This document shows positions 17,264-25,739 of a stretch of 37,204 bases of DNA, in pieces. Position numbers and translations under genes: made by a program. Each line of letters begins with the position of its first letter. Within the stretch, counting starts at the first letter, position 1. Source of the DNA: Actinomycetota bacterium (GTDB lineage Bacteria > Actinomycetota > Thermoleophilia > Solirubrobacterales > 70-9); the NCBI GenBank assembly GCA_018268575.1, contig JAFDWF010000116.1, positions 1 to 37,204 on the forward strand, read 5' to 3'. The notes below the pieces were generated by a model, which was not told the DNA's origin, searched no databases, and worked only from the letters and a program-made list of their open reading frames with translations.

Positions 17264-18802
17264 ATGCCGGGAGGCCTCACCGTCGACAGGTTGTCCAAGA
17301 CCTTTGCCGGTCAACGGGCACTCGACGACGTGTCGACGGCCTTTCCGGCCGGTGAGATCACGGCACTGCTCGGGCACAACGGCTCGGGCAAGTCGACCCT
17401 GATCAAGATCCTCGCCGGGTTCTACGACCCCGACGACGAACGCACCGTCGATGTCTTCGACCAGGAACTGACCCTGCCGGTCAGCCCGCGCCAGGCCCAC
17501 GAAGTCGGGCTGCGGTTCATGCACCAGGACCTGGCGCTGGTCGACGACCTGACGATCGCCGACAACTTCGCCTTCGTCGACCACTTCCACACCCGCACCG
17601 ATCTCGGGCCGATCAGCAGGCGACGCGAACACCAGCGGGTCGGCGAGGTGCTGGCGACCTTCGGCGTCGAGGAGGACCCCGGCACCCAGGTCGGCGACCT
17701 CGACATGACGACCAAGACGATCGTCGGGATGGCCCGCGCGGTGCAGGACTCGCGCAGCTCCGAGGACGACATCCGCCACCACGTCCTCTTCCTCGACGAG
17801 CCGACCGCGGCCCTGCCCCAGGACGAGGTCGAGCGGGTGCTCGAGGTGATGCGCGGCATCCGCGACCGCGGCGGCGCCGTGGTCCTGGTCAGCCACCGCA
17901 TCGACGAGGTGATGCGGATCGCCGACCGCGTCGTCGTCCTCCGCGACGGTCGCGTCGTCGCCCAGCGCGAGCGGGCCGGGCTCGACCCCGACGGCCTGGT
18001 CGAGCTGATCGTCGGCGGCAGCGCCGCGGACGAAGGGCGGCGCTCGAAAGCGCCCGAGGACGGAGTGACGCTGAGCGTCCGCGGCCTCTGCGGGCCACGG
18101 CTACGGGGCCTCGACTTCGACGTCCGGCGCGGCGAGATCGTCGGCATCGCCGGACTGGTCGGCTGTGGCCGCAGCGAGCTGGCCCGGATCCTCGCCGGCG
18201 CCCAGCGCGCTGAATCCGGGGCCTGCTCCCTGGCGGGGACGCCGTTCGAGCCGAAGACCCCCGCCGACGCCCTCCGCGCCGGCGTCTCCTACGTTCCCCA
18301 GGACCGCCGCGGCGCCGGCTGCATCACCGGCATGTCGCTGCAGGAGAACCTCTCGCTCGGCCTCCTGGGCCGCTTCTTCGCCCGCGGCTGGCTGAACCTT
18401 CGCGAGGAGCGACGCTCGACCCGGGAGGCGATCGCGGAATTCGGCATCCGGCCGCCTGATCCGCGTCGCCTGGTCGCCTACTTCAGCGGCGGCAACCAGC
18501 AGAAGGCGGTCGTCTCGCGCGCGGTCAGCCGCAACCCGACCCTGCTGGTGCTCGACGAGCCGATGCAGGGCATCGACGTCGGTGCCAAGCGCGAGATCGC
18601 GCAGATCGTCCGCAACCTGGCTGACGAAGGGGTCTCGGTCCTCGTCGGCTCGACCGACGCTGCCGACCTGGTCGGCCTCTGCGAGCGGGTGCTCGTCCTC
18701 AACCGGGGAGAGCTGGTCGCGATCGCGGCGGGGGCGGAGGTCGCCGAGGAGCGACTGACCCTGCTGGCAGCCAACCCCGACGGCGAGGAGGGGGCACGAT
18801 GA
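17264..18802 (+). CDS. Sugar-type (CUT2) ABC transporter ATPase A, two nucleotide-binding domains
   Basis: The 512-residue protein has tandem ATPase domains like RbsA. Domain 1 has Walker A GHNGSGKST and Walker B VLFLDEPTAAL, but its signature region reads DLDMTTKTIVG. Domain 2 has a degenerate Walker A (GLVGCGRSE, no Lys), an intact signature FSGGNQQ and Walker B LLVLDEPMQG. A degenerate second Walker A is normal for the family. It energises uptake with the permease gene that overlaps its stop (ATGA). It lies 36 nt after the binding-protein gene, with no terminator visible between. Confidence 0.92.
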   Translation: MPGGLTVDRLSKTFAGQRALDDVSTAFPAGEITALLGHNGSGKSTLIKILAGFYDPDDERTVDVFDQELTLPVSPRQAHEVGLRFMHQDLALVDDLTIADNFAFVDHFHTRTDLGPISRRREHQRVGEVLATFGVEEDPGTQVGDLDMTTKTIVGMARAVQDSRSSEDDIRHHVLFLDEPTAALPQDEVERVLEVMRGIRDRGGAVVLVSHRIDEVMRIADRVVVLRDGRVVAQRERAGLDPDGLVELIVGGSAADEGRRSKAPEDGVTLSVRGLCGPRLRGLDFDVRRGEIVGIAGLVGCGRSELARILAGAQRAESGACSLAGTPFEPKTPADALRAGVSYVPQDRRGAGCITGMSLQENLSLGLLGRFFARGWLNLREERRSTREAIAEFGIRPPDPRRLVAYFSGGNQQKAVVSRAVSRNPTLLVLDEPMQGIDVGAKREIAQIVRNLADEGVSVLVGSTDAADLVGLCERVLVLNRGELVAIAAGAEVAEERLTLLAANPDGEEGAR

Positions 18803-19851
18803 GCTCGATCAAGGCCGCCGACGGGCCCTCCAGGGCCGTCGGCGAGAAGGACCCCCGCGAGGGGCCCCGCGCCGGGCGCGGGTTCGGCGATCGCGTCCTC
18901 GAGTACACGGCCGAGTACGGGATCGTGATCTTCCTCGTCCTGATGTGCGTCGGCTTCGCGATCTGGCAGTCGGGCACCTTCCCGACCTCGCGCAACATCA
19001 AGTCGCTGCTCGGCAACCAGGCGATCCCCGCGATCCTCGCGCTGGCCGTCGTCCTGCCGCTGGCGGCGGGCGAGTTCGACCTCTCGATCGCCGCCAACCT
19101 CGGCTTCTGCTCGATCGCCTCGGCGGAGTTCGCCTCGCACGGGATGACGCCCGCGTTGGTGATCATCCTGACCCTGATGATCGGCGCCGCGATCGGCCTG
19201 ATCAACGCGGTGATCGTGGTCGGGATCGGCGTCAACGCGTTCATCGCGACGCTCGGCATGTCGACGGTCCTGGCCGGCGGCAACCTGTTGCTGACCAACG
19301 GCAACACGGTCTTCGAAGGAATCGGCGAATCGTTCACCTCGATCGCCACCACCCGCATCTTCGGCATCGAAATCGTCGTCCTCTACTTTCTGATCGTCGC
19401 GATCGTCGCCTGGTACGCGATGGAGCGGACGCCCTTCGGCCGTTACCTGCGGGCGACCGGGATGGCGCGTGAGGCGGCCCGGCTGAGCGGCATCTCGACC
19501 ACCCGGCGGCTGTCCGGCGCGTTCGTCATCGCGGGCACCCTCTCGGGCCTCTGCGGCGTCCTGCAGACCGCTCACCTCGGCTCCGCCGCGGCGACGGTCG
19601 GGCCCGAATTCCTGCTGCCCGCCTACGCCGCCGCCTTCCTCGGTGCGACGACGATCCGCCGCGGCATGTTCAACGTCTGGGGCACCGTCGTCGGCGTCCT
19701 CGTGCTGGCGGTCGGGATCAACGGCCTGACCCTTGCCGGCGCGCCGATCTGGGTGCCCGACGTCTTCAACGGCGTGGCCCTGATCGTCGCCGTCTCGGCT
19801 GCCGTGCTCGTGGCCCGCCATCGTGAGCGGGCAAAACCGAAAACGACCTGA
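18799..19851 (+). CDS. Sugar-type (CUT2) ABC transporter permease A
   Basis: The 350-residue membrane protein is of the RbsC/BPD_transp_2 family. Hydrophobic segments follow a charged N-terminus of about 35 residues, and LAAGEFDLSIAA, IGVNAFIATLGMSTVLAGG and RTPFGRYLRATGMAREAARLSGI are typical family segments. It forms the transport channel with ATPase A; a homodimer is usual. Its ATG overlaps the ATPase stop. Its length is that of ribose-type permeases, shorter than permease B. The next gene begins after a GAGGAGG. Confidence 0.9.
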   Translation: MSSIKAADGPSRAVGEKDPREGPRAGRGFGDRVLEYTAEYGIVIFLVLMCVGFAIWQSGTFPTSRNIKSLLGNQAIPAILALAVVLPLAAGEFDLSIAANLGFCSIASAEFASHGMTPALVIILTLMIGAAIGLINAVIVVGIGVNAFIATLGMSTVLAGGNLLLTNGNTVFEGIGESFTSIATTRIFGIEIVVLYFLIVAIVAWYAMERTPFGRYLRATGMAREAARLSGISTTRRLSGAFVIAGTLSGLCGVLQTAHLGSAAATVGPEFLLPAYAAAFLGATTIRRGMFNVWGTVVGVLVLAVGINGLTLAGAPIWVPDVFNGVALIVAVSAAVLVARHRERAKPKTT

Positions 19852-19863
19852 GGAGGCGGCACC

Positions 19864-20682
19864 TTGAGCCCGATAACACTCGACTACAGCAGCCGCGTCG
19901 GCCTGGTGACCGGCGCCGCACAGGGAATCGGCGAGGCGACCGCGTTGCGACTCGCCGAGGCCGGCTTCCAGGTGGTCGTGGCCGATGTCGACGAGCCCGG
20001 GATCGCCGAGACCGTCGAGAAGATCGAGGCTGCCGGGGGCACCGCGGCGGCGATCCGCGCCGACGTCGGCGATCCGGGACAGGTCGAGGCGATGGTTGCC
20101 TTCGCGGTCGACACCTACGGCCGGCTCGATGCCGCGGTGAACAACGCCGCGATCCCGCAGCGCTACAAGCTCGACGGCGACGACGCCTCGCTGATCGACC
20201 GGATGGGCCTCGACGAGTGGCGGGAGCTGGTCCGGGTCGACCTCGACGGGCCCTTCTACTGCACCCGGTTCGAGGTGCGGGCGATGAAGAAGTGCGGCAA
20301 CGGGGGCTCGATCGTCAACCTCTCCTCGTCGGGGGCGGCGCAGGCGCTCGAGGGGATGGCCGGTTACTGCGCCAGCAAGAAGGGCGTGATCGGCCTCACC
20401 GAGACGGCGGCGATCGAGTTCGCCCGCGACGCGATCCGCGTCAACGCGGTGCTGCCCGGAAGGGCACGGACGAAGATGAACGTCGAGACGATGCGCGACG
20501 ACGATTCCGAGGCCGAGAAGCGCCTCGACGCGACCGCGCCGATGAACCGCGCGGCCGATCCGTCGGAGCTCGCCGACGCGATCTTCTGGCTCTGCAGCGA
20601 TCTCTCCTCCTACGTCACCGGCCACGCGCTCGTGGTCGACGGCGGCACGACGATCCGGCACGCCCGCTCGGGTTGGAGATAG
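19864..20682 (+). CDS. SDR-family oxidoreductase in the transporter operon
   Basis: This 272-residue SDR has TGAAQGIG (16-23), Asp41 after beta-2, NNAA (93-96) in place of NNAG, and Ser155-Tyr168-Lys172. An insertion around residues 100-117 (YKLDGDDASLIDRMGLDE) lies near the substrate pocket. The TTG start at 19864 is supported by GAGGAGG just upstream. Co-transcription with the importer suggests it oxidises the imported compound or its first product. Confidence 0.87.
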   Translation: MSPITLDYSSRVGLVTGAAQGIGEATALRLAEAGFQVVVADVDEPGIAETVEKIEAAGGTAAAIRADVGDPGQVEAMVAFAVDTYGRLDAAVNNAAIPQRYKLDGDDASLIDRMGLDEWRELVRVDLDGPFYCTRFEVRAMKKCGNGGSIVNLSSSGAAQALEGMAGYCASKKGVIGLTETAAIEFARDAIRVNAVLPGRARTKMNVETMRDDDSEAEKRLDATAPMNRAADPSELADAIFWLCSDLSSYVTGHALVVDGGTTIRHARSGWR

Positions 20683-20692
20683 GCCCGCGCCG

Positions 20693-21832
20693 TTGACGAG
20701 CGAAGGGAGCGCCCGCAGGCTCCACCGCGTGGCGGTAATCCCCGGCGACGGGATCGGGGTCGAGACGACCGCGGCGGCGCTCGAGGTGCTTGCCGCCGCC
20801 GCCGGCCGCTGGGGGTTCGAGCTCGAGCTCGAGCGGTTCCCCTGGGGGTGCGACCACTACGTCGCCCACGGCCGGATGATGCCGGTCGACGCGCTCGACC
20901 GGCTCGGTCGCTTCGAGGCGATCATGCTCGGCGCGGTCGGCCGCCCCGACGTCCCCGACGCGATCTCGATCTGGGAGCTGATCATGCCGATCCGGCGGCG
21001 CTTCGACCAGTTCGTGAACGTGCGCCCGGTCCGCCGCCTCGATGGCATCCGCTCGCCGCTCTCAGACCGACTTGCGGCCGCAGTCGACCTGGTCGTGGTG
21101 CGTGAGAACACCGAGGGGGAGTACTCCGAGATCGGTGGCGTCCTGCGCCCACCGTCGAACGACGAGGTCTGCCTGCAGGTGGCAGGCTTCAGTCGGACGG
21201 GCTGCGAACGGGTAGCCCGCTACGCCTTCCAGCTGGCCGGCGAACGTCGCGGTCGCCTCGTCTCGGCGACCAAGTCCAACGGGCTCCCGCACAGCATGCC
21301 GTTCTGGGACGCGGCGGTGAGGTCGGTGGCGGCCGAGTTCCCGGCGGTAGAGCTGCGCAGCGTCCACGTCGATGCGCTGGCCGCCGCCTTTGTGCTCGAA
21401 CCGGCCGAGCTCGATGTCGTCGTCGCCTCGAACCTCTTCGGCGACATCCTCAGCGAGATCGGCGCCGCCGTGGTCGGCGGGATCGGGATCGGGTCGTCCG
21501 CCAATCTCGACCCGACCGGTCGGCACCCCTCGATGTTCGAGCCGATCCACGGCTCCGCCCCCGACATCGCAGGGCTCGGCATCGCCGACCCGATCGGTCA
21601 GATCTGGTCGGCGGCGATGATGCTCCGGCACCTCGGCGAGGTGGCCGCGGCGGGCGCGATCATGGCCTCGATCGAGGCGGTCCTCGCCGCTGGGGAGGTG
21701 CTGACTCCGGACCTCGGCGGCAGCGCGCGGACGGCCGCGGTGACCGCGGCGGTGGTCGAGCGGTTGGCGGCGACGGACGGCGACGCCGGCGGTGCGCCGG
21801 TCGAGATGGTCGCCGCCGGAGGCTCGGCGTGA
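20693..21832 (+). CDS. Tartrate/D-malate-type beta-decarboxylating dehydrogenase (isopropylmalate dehydrogenase family)
   Basis: The 379-residue protein follows the tartrate dehydrogenase/D-malate dehydrogenase branch. It has IPGDGIGVETT near the N-terminus, a QFVNVRPVR segment, RENTEGEYSEIGG, the catalytic Lys region SATKSNG, DVVVASNLFGDILSE for metal binding, and MFEPIHGSAPDIAG. The family oxidises and decarboxylates 2-hydroxyacids with NAD and a divalent metal. The TTG start at 20693 is 10 nt after the SDR stop. Its stop overlaps the LLM gene as GTGA. SDR plus a beta-decarboxylating dehydrogenase would suit stepwise oxidation of a hydroxy-acid or polyol. Confidence 0.87.
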   Translation: MTSEGSARRLHRVAVIPGDGIGVETTAAALEVLAAAAGRWGFELELERFPWGCDHYVAHGRMMPVDALDRLGRFEAIMLGAVGRPDVPDAISIWELIMPIRRRFDQFVNVRPVRRLDGIRSPLSDRLAAAVDLVVVRENTEGEYSEIGGVLRPPSNDEVCLQVAGFSRTGCERVARYAFQLAGERRGRLVSATKSNGLPHSMPFWDAAVRSVAAEFPAVELRSVHVDALAAAFVLEPAELDVVVASNLFGDILSEIGAAVVGGIGIGSSANLDPTGRHPSMFEPIHGSAPDIAGLGIADPIGQIWSAAMMLRHLGEVAAAGAIMASIEAVLAAGEVLTPDLGGSARTAAVTAAVVERLAATDGDAGGAPVEMVAAGGSA

Positions 21833-22914
21833 GCGCCGCGACGGGGCCTCTGGGCGGGCACAAGCTGAAGCTCGGCGTCTTCAACTTCAACTGCAGCGGC
21901 GGCATGACGATGGTCGCCGACTCCCCTCATCGGGTCGACTGGGCGACGATGCGGAAGATCGCGATCGACGCCGACGAGCTCGGCCTCGACGCGGTGGTGC
22001 CGGTCGCCCGCTGGCGCGGCTTCGGCGGCAGCGGCAACTTCAACGGCGAATCGTTCGAGCCCTTCACCTGGGCCGCCGGCCTGGCCGAGGCGACCGAGCG
22101 GACGCGGGTCTTCGCCACCCTCCACCTGCCGCTGATCCACCCGGTCGCGGCGGCGAAGATGGCGGCGACCGTCGACCACATCTCCGCTGGTCGCCTCGGT
22201 CTCAACCTGGTGATGGGCTGGTTCACCGAAGAGATGGCGATGTTCGGGGCCACGCAGCGCGAGCACGACGCGCGCTACCGGTTCGGCACCGAGTGGCTGG
22301 AGATCGTGAACCGGCTCTGGTCGGAGCCCGAGCCGTTCGACTTCGACGGGGAGTTCTTCCAGCTGCGGGAGGTGCAGAGCCTGCCGAAGCCGCTGTCCCG
22401 ACCGATCCTGATCAACGCCGGCAGCTCCCCGGTCGGCCTCGACTTCGCCGCCCGCGAGGTCGACTTCAACTTCACTAGCGTCACCACGATCGACTCGGCC
22501 CGCGAGCTCGGCGAGCGCTTCCGGGGCCTCGCTGCGGAGCGCTACCAGCGCCGGGTCGGGGTGCTCACCAACGCGGTGATCATCTGTCGCGACAGCGAGC
22601 GCGAGGCGGAGCGTGCCTATCGGGCGATCCTCGACCAGGGCGACTGGGAGGGGGCTCGCAACGTGATGCGGGTCCTTGGGATCGAGAGCGAAAGCTTCGG
22701 CGAGCAGATCGCCGATTTCGAGGCCAAATTCGTCGTCGGCTTCGGCGCCCACGCAATCTGTGGCACCCCGACCCAGGTCGCCGAGGGCCTGCTGGCGCTC
22801 TCCGAGGCGGGAATCGACGGCGTTTTCTTTGGCCTGCCCGATTACGCCACCGAACTGAGGCCGCTGGGCGAGAAGGTGCTGCCGCTGTTGCGCGAGATGG
22901 ATCTACGCATCTAG
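21829..22914 (+). CDS. Luciferase-like FMN-dependent monooxygenase (RutA/SfnG-like)
   Basis: This 361-residue LLM-family TIM-barrel protein has GVFNFNCSGGMTM and VVPVARWRGFGG, typical of the branch with pyrimidine monooxygenase RutA and dimethylsulfone monooxygenase SfnG. FATLHLPLIHPVAAAKMAAT, LNLVMGWF and LINAGSSPVG follow. These enzymes use FMNH2 supplied by a separate reductase to oxidise C-N or C-S bonds or ketones. The GTG start overlaps the upstream stop. It ends the first transporter operon. Candidate reductases are encoded at 8147 and 30360. Confidence 0.87.
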   Translation: MSAATGPLGGHKLKLGVFNFNCSGGMTMVADSPHRVDWATMRKIAIDADELGLDAVVPVARWRGFGGSGNFNGESFEPFTWAAGLAEATERTRVFATLHLPLIHPVAAAKMAATVDHISAGRLGLNLVMGWFTEEMAMFGATQREHDARYRFGTEWLEIVNRLWSEPEPFDFDGEFFQLREVQSLPKPLSRPILINAGSSPVGLDFAAREVDFNFTSVTTIDSARELGERFRGLAAERYQRRVGVLTNAVIICRDSEREAERAYRAILDQGDWEGARNVMRVLGIESESFGEQIADFEAKFVVGFGAHAICGTPTQVAEGLLALSEAGIDGVFFGLPDYATELRPLGEKVLPLLREMDLRI

Positions 22915-22924
22915 TGCCATGCCC

Positions 22925-22971
22925 TTGACAACGATCCCGGGATCGGTTTCCATAGCCCTTGGGTTTTCTAA
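22925..22971 (+). promoter_or_regulatory. Leader of the second ABC module, similar to that of the first
   Basis: TTGACA (22925-22930) is present, but no convincing -10 lies at the usual distance. GATCCCGGGATC (22933-22944) is a perfect 12-bp palindrome. TCCCGGGATCGGTTTCCA followed by CCTTGGGTT (to 22967) aligns with 15956-15982 before the binding-protein gene. TTTTCTAA (22964-22971) follows. Shared control of the two modules is likely. Confidence 0.5.
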
Positions 22972-22985
22972 CCGTGGAGAGAAAG

Positions 22986-24506
22986 TTGGACGCGACAAGA
23001 GGTACGACCGGATCCGGCCCAGGCCGGCGGGAGGTCGCGGATGGGTCCCCGGGGATCGAGCCGGCGAAGGACATCGTGATCGCCGGGCTGCGCAAATCGT
23101 TCGGCTCGAACGAGGTTCTGGTCGGCATCGACCTGACCATCCGGGGCGGTGACTTCGTCGGCCTGATGGGCCCGAACGGGGCCGGCAAGTCGACCCTGAT
23201 CAAGATCCTCGATGGCGTCTACGACCGCAGTTCCGGCGAGATCCAGTACGGCGGCGAGAAGGTCTCGAAGCTGGGCGAACGACCCGAGGTGGGCTTCATC
23301 CACCAGGACCTCGGCCTCGTCGACGAGCTCTCGATCTCCGACAACCTGCGGCTCGGCCAGGAGCCGATGCGGCGCTTCGGCCCGTTCGTCGACCGGGGCC
23401 GCGAGCGGGAGGCGGCGGTCCGCGCGTTGAACAACATCGGTCTCGAATTGCCGGTAGAAACTTTGATCGGCGCGCTGTCGCCGGGGGAGAAGACGCTGGT
23501 CGCGATCGCCCGCGTCCTCGAGCGCGGCGCCCGCGTCATCTTCGTCGACGAGGCGACCTCGACCCTGCCGCCGGCGGACTCGCATCGACTGATCGAAGCG
23601 CTGAAGCGGACCGCCGCCCGCGGGGCCACGGTGATCATGGTCAGCCACAAGCTCTCCGAGATCCTCGACGCGACCAACCGCGTCGTCCTGCTGCTCGACG
23701 GCAAGATCGTCGCCGATTCGCCCGCCGCCTCGCTCGACCGCGGGGCCTTGGTCGAGATGCTGGTCACGCGGGAGAAAGAAGAGGTCGAAAGCGAGGACCT
23801 GACGAACGCCCGCGCGGCCGTCGAGGGCAAGGAGCTGCTGCGCCTGGAGCAGGTGAAGGGCGGCCACATCGACGGCGTCGACCTGACCCTGAAAGGCGGC
23901 GAAGTGGTCGGCCTGACCGGCCTGCCCGGATCGGGCCTGCACGACCTCGCCCACCTCGCCCACGGCACGATGAAGGCGCGCGGCGGCAAGGTGGTGCGCG
24001 CCGCCGGCGTCACCTCGGCGCTCGTCCCGCCGCACCGCGAGACGCAGGGCGGCTTCCTCGAGCAGAGCACGCTGGAGAACCTGACGATCTCCTCCTTGAG
24101 CCGCTGGCGCGCGCCCTGGCGGCTGCTGCGCGGTGGCGCCGAGCGGCGCGACACGAACGAGATGATCGAGCGCCTGAACATCACGCCCGGCGACCCCGGC
24201 GCGGTCTTCGGCACCCTCTCCGGCGGCAACAAGCAGAAGGTCGTCTTCGGCCGCACCCTGCTCTGCGCGCCGCAGGTCTACGTCCTCTGCGAGCCCACCC
24301 GGGGAGTCGACGTCGGCACCCGGATGGAGATCTACAAGCTGATCGAAGAGCTGGCCGCAGGTGGCGCCGGCGTCCTCGTCGTCACCTCCGACTCGGAGGA
24401 CCTGTTCGCAGTCTGCAACCGCATCGCCGTCGTGGTCGATGGCCGGCTCGGCGCCTTTCTCGAAGCCGAGGAGACCAACCCCCAAGAACTGGAGGCCTTC
24501 ATCTGA
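22986..24506 (+). CDS. Sugar-type (CUT2) ABC transporter ATPase B, second domain degenerate
   Basis: This tandem-domain ATPase (506 residues from TTG 22986) has an intact first domain: Walker A GPNGAGKST, signature LSPGE, Walker B VIFVDEATSTL. In the second domain Walker A is lost (GLPGSGLHD), the signature is LSGGNKQK, and the Walker B Asp is replaced by Cys (VYVLCEPTRG). The start is uncertain. TTG at 22986 has GGAGAG six to nine bases upstream and lies downstream of the putative promoter; GTG 22974 or TTG 22959 would extend the protein by 4 or 9 residues. It is coupled by a 1-nt overlap to permease B. Confidence 0.87.
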   Translation: MDATRGTTGSGPGRREVADGSPGIEPAKDIVIAGLRKSFGSNEVLVGIDLTIRGGDFVGLMGPNGAGKSTLIKILDGVYDRSSGEIQYGGEKVSKLGERPEVGFIHQDLGLVDELSISDNLRLGQEPMRRFGPFVDRGREREAAVRALNNIGLELPVETLIGALSPGEKTLVAIARVLERGARVIFVDEATSTLPPADSHRLIEALKRTAARGATVIMVSHKLSEILDATNRVVLLLDGKIVADSPAASLDRGALVEMLVTREKEEVESEDLTNARAAVEGKELLRLEQVKGGHIDGVDLTLKGGEVVGLTGLPGSGLHDLAHLAHGTMKARGGKVVRAAGVTSALVPPHRETQGGFLEQSTLENLTISSLSRWRAPWRLLRGGAERRDTNEMIERLNITPGDPGAVFGTLSGGNKQKVVFGRTLLCAPQVYVLCEPTRGVDVGTRMEIYKLIEELAAGGAGVLVVTSDSEDLFAVCNRIAVVVDGRLGAFLEAEETNPQELEAFI

Positions 24507-25720
24507 TGAGCACCACCGAGGCCGCACCCGCCGCCGACTCCGGCGTCAAGTCGGGCTCCTCGCTCCGGGGGGGCATCGACGTCTACAAGCTGCTGGGCGC
24601 GTCGATCACGTTCATCGCCTTCCTCGTCGTCTTCCTGATCTACACGATCTGGTTGGGCGGCAAATTCACGAGCACCGACGCTCGTGCCCTCGACATCCAC
24701 CAGAACACTCCGGTCCTGCTGCTCGGGCTGGCGGTCCTGGTGACCCTGATCGCGGGCCAGTTCGACCTCTCGGTCGCCTCGATGGCGACCCTCTCGGCCT
24801 TTCTGGTGGTCGGGCTGAAGCTGAACCAGGACTGGCCCTTTGCCCTGGTCCTGATCGCCTGCTTCGCGGTCGGCGTCGCCGGTGGCGCCCTCAACGGCTT
24901 CCTGGTCGTCAAGCTGCGGGTCAACACGTTCATCGCCACGCTCGGCACCGGCGGCGTCTTCCTCGGCTTCTCGGCGGTGTACTCGAAGGGCACCCAGATC
25001 GTCGCCGGCGCCGGCCAGGCGGAACTGCCGAGCTGGTTCTCGGGCGCCAACTCGCTCGGCTCGCTGGGCGAGAAGTTCCCCGCGGTGCTGGTCTGGATCG
25101 GCCTCGCCGCCGCCGCCGTGATGGTCTTCCTGACCCTGCGCCGGATGCGGCCGGCGGCCACCGAGCCGCGGCGCTGGGACCTCATCTCGGCGGCGATCGT
25201 GGTGGTGATCGCGGCGATCCTCTTCGTGCTCGGGCTGTCGGACTGGGTCAACGCGATCTCCTGGACGATCGGCGTGCTCCTGATCGTCGCCCTGGCGGTC
25301 TGGCTGCTGCTCGACTACACGACCTTCGGCCGTTACCTGCGGGCGACCGGCAGTAACGCCCAGGCCGCCACCCTGGCCGGGGTCAACCCGGGCAAGGAGA
25401 CCTTCAAGGCTTTCGTCCTGGGCGGTGTCCTCGCCGCCCTCGCGGGGATCATCCTCGGTGCCAACCAGGGCACCGCGTCCCCCGGCGCGGCGACGTCGTT
25501 CCTCCTCCCGGCGTTCGCCGCGGCCTTCCTCTCGACCGTGATCCTCTCCACCGGTCGCTTCCACGTCTGGGGAACCCTGATCGGCGGCACCTTCCTCGTC
25601 TGGGTCAGCCAGGGGCTGATCGTCGGCGGGGTCCCGTTCACCTGGACCGAAGTCGTCAACGGTCTCGTCCTGATCCTCGCGGTCGCCTTCTCGAGCGTCT
25701 TCAAACGGCGCATGACCTGA
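24506..25720 (+). CDS. Sugar-type (CUT2) ABC transporter permease B, XylH-like length
   Basis: The 404-residue permease of the BPD_transp_2 family has LIAGQFDLSVASMATLSAF, LRVNTFIATLGTGGVFLG and YTTFGRYLRATGSNAQAATLAGV. Two extra hydrophobic segments follow about residue 188 (VLVWIGLAAAAVMVFL and the AAIVVVIAAILFVLGL region), as in xylose-type XylH permeases and unlike permease A. Its ATG overlaps the ATPase B stop. It may form its own importer with ATPase B, or a mixed complex with module A, since only one binding protein is encoded nearby. Confidence 0.9.
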   Translation: MSTTEAAPAADSGVKSGSSLRGGIDVYKLLGASITFIAFLVVFLIYTIWLGGKFTSTDARALDIHQNTPVLLLGLAVLVTLIAGQFDLSVASMATLSAFLVVGLKLNQDWPFALVLIACFAVGVAGGALNGFLVVKLRVNTFIATLGTGGVFLGFSAVYSKGTQIVAGAGQAELPSWFSGANSLGSLGEKFPAVLVWIGLAAAAVMVFLTLRRMRPAATEPRRWDLISAAIVVVIAAILFVLGLSDWVNAISWTIGVLLIVALAVWLLLDYTTFGRYLRATGSNAQAATLAGVNPGKETFKAFVLGGVLAALAGIILGANQGTASPGAATSFLLPAFAAAFLSTVILSTGRFHVWGTLIGGTFLVWVSQGLIVGGVPFTWTEVVNGLVLILAVAFSSVFKRRMT

Positions 25721-25739
25721 CCGACTGCGCGGCCCCGTC

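Noticed and set aside
22925..22956. Complete sigma-70 promoter before ATPase B
   Set aside because: TTGACA is perfect, but no acceptable -10 lies 16-19 nt downstream, so only a regulatory region is claimed.
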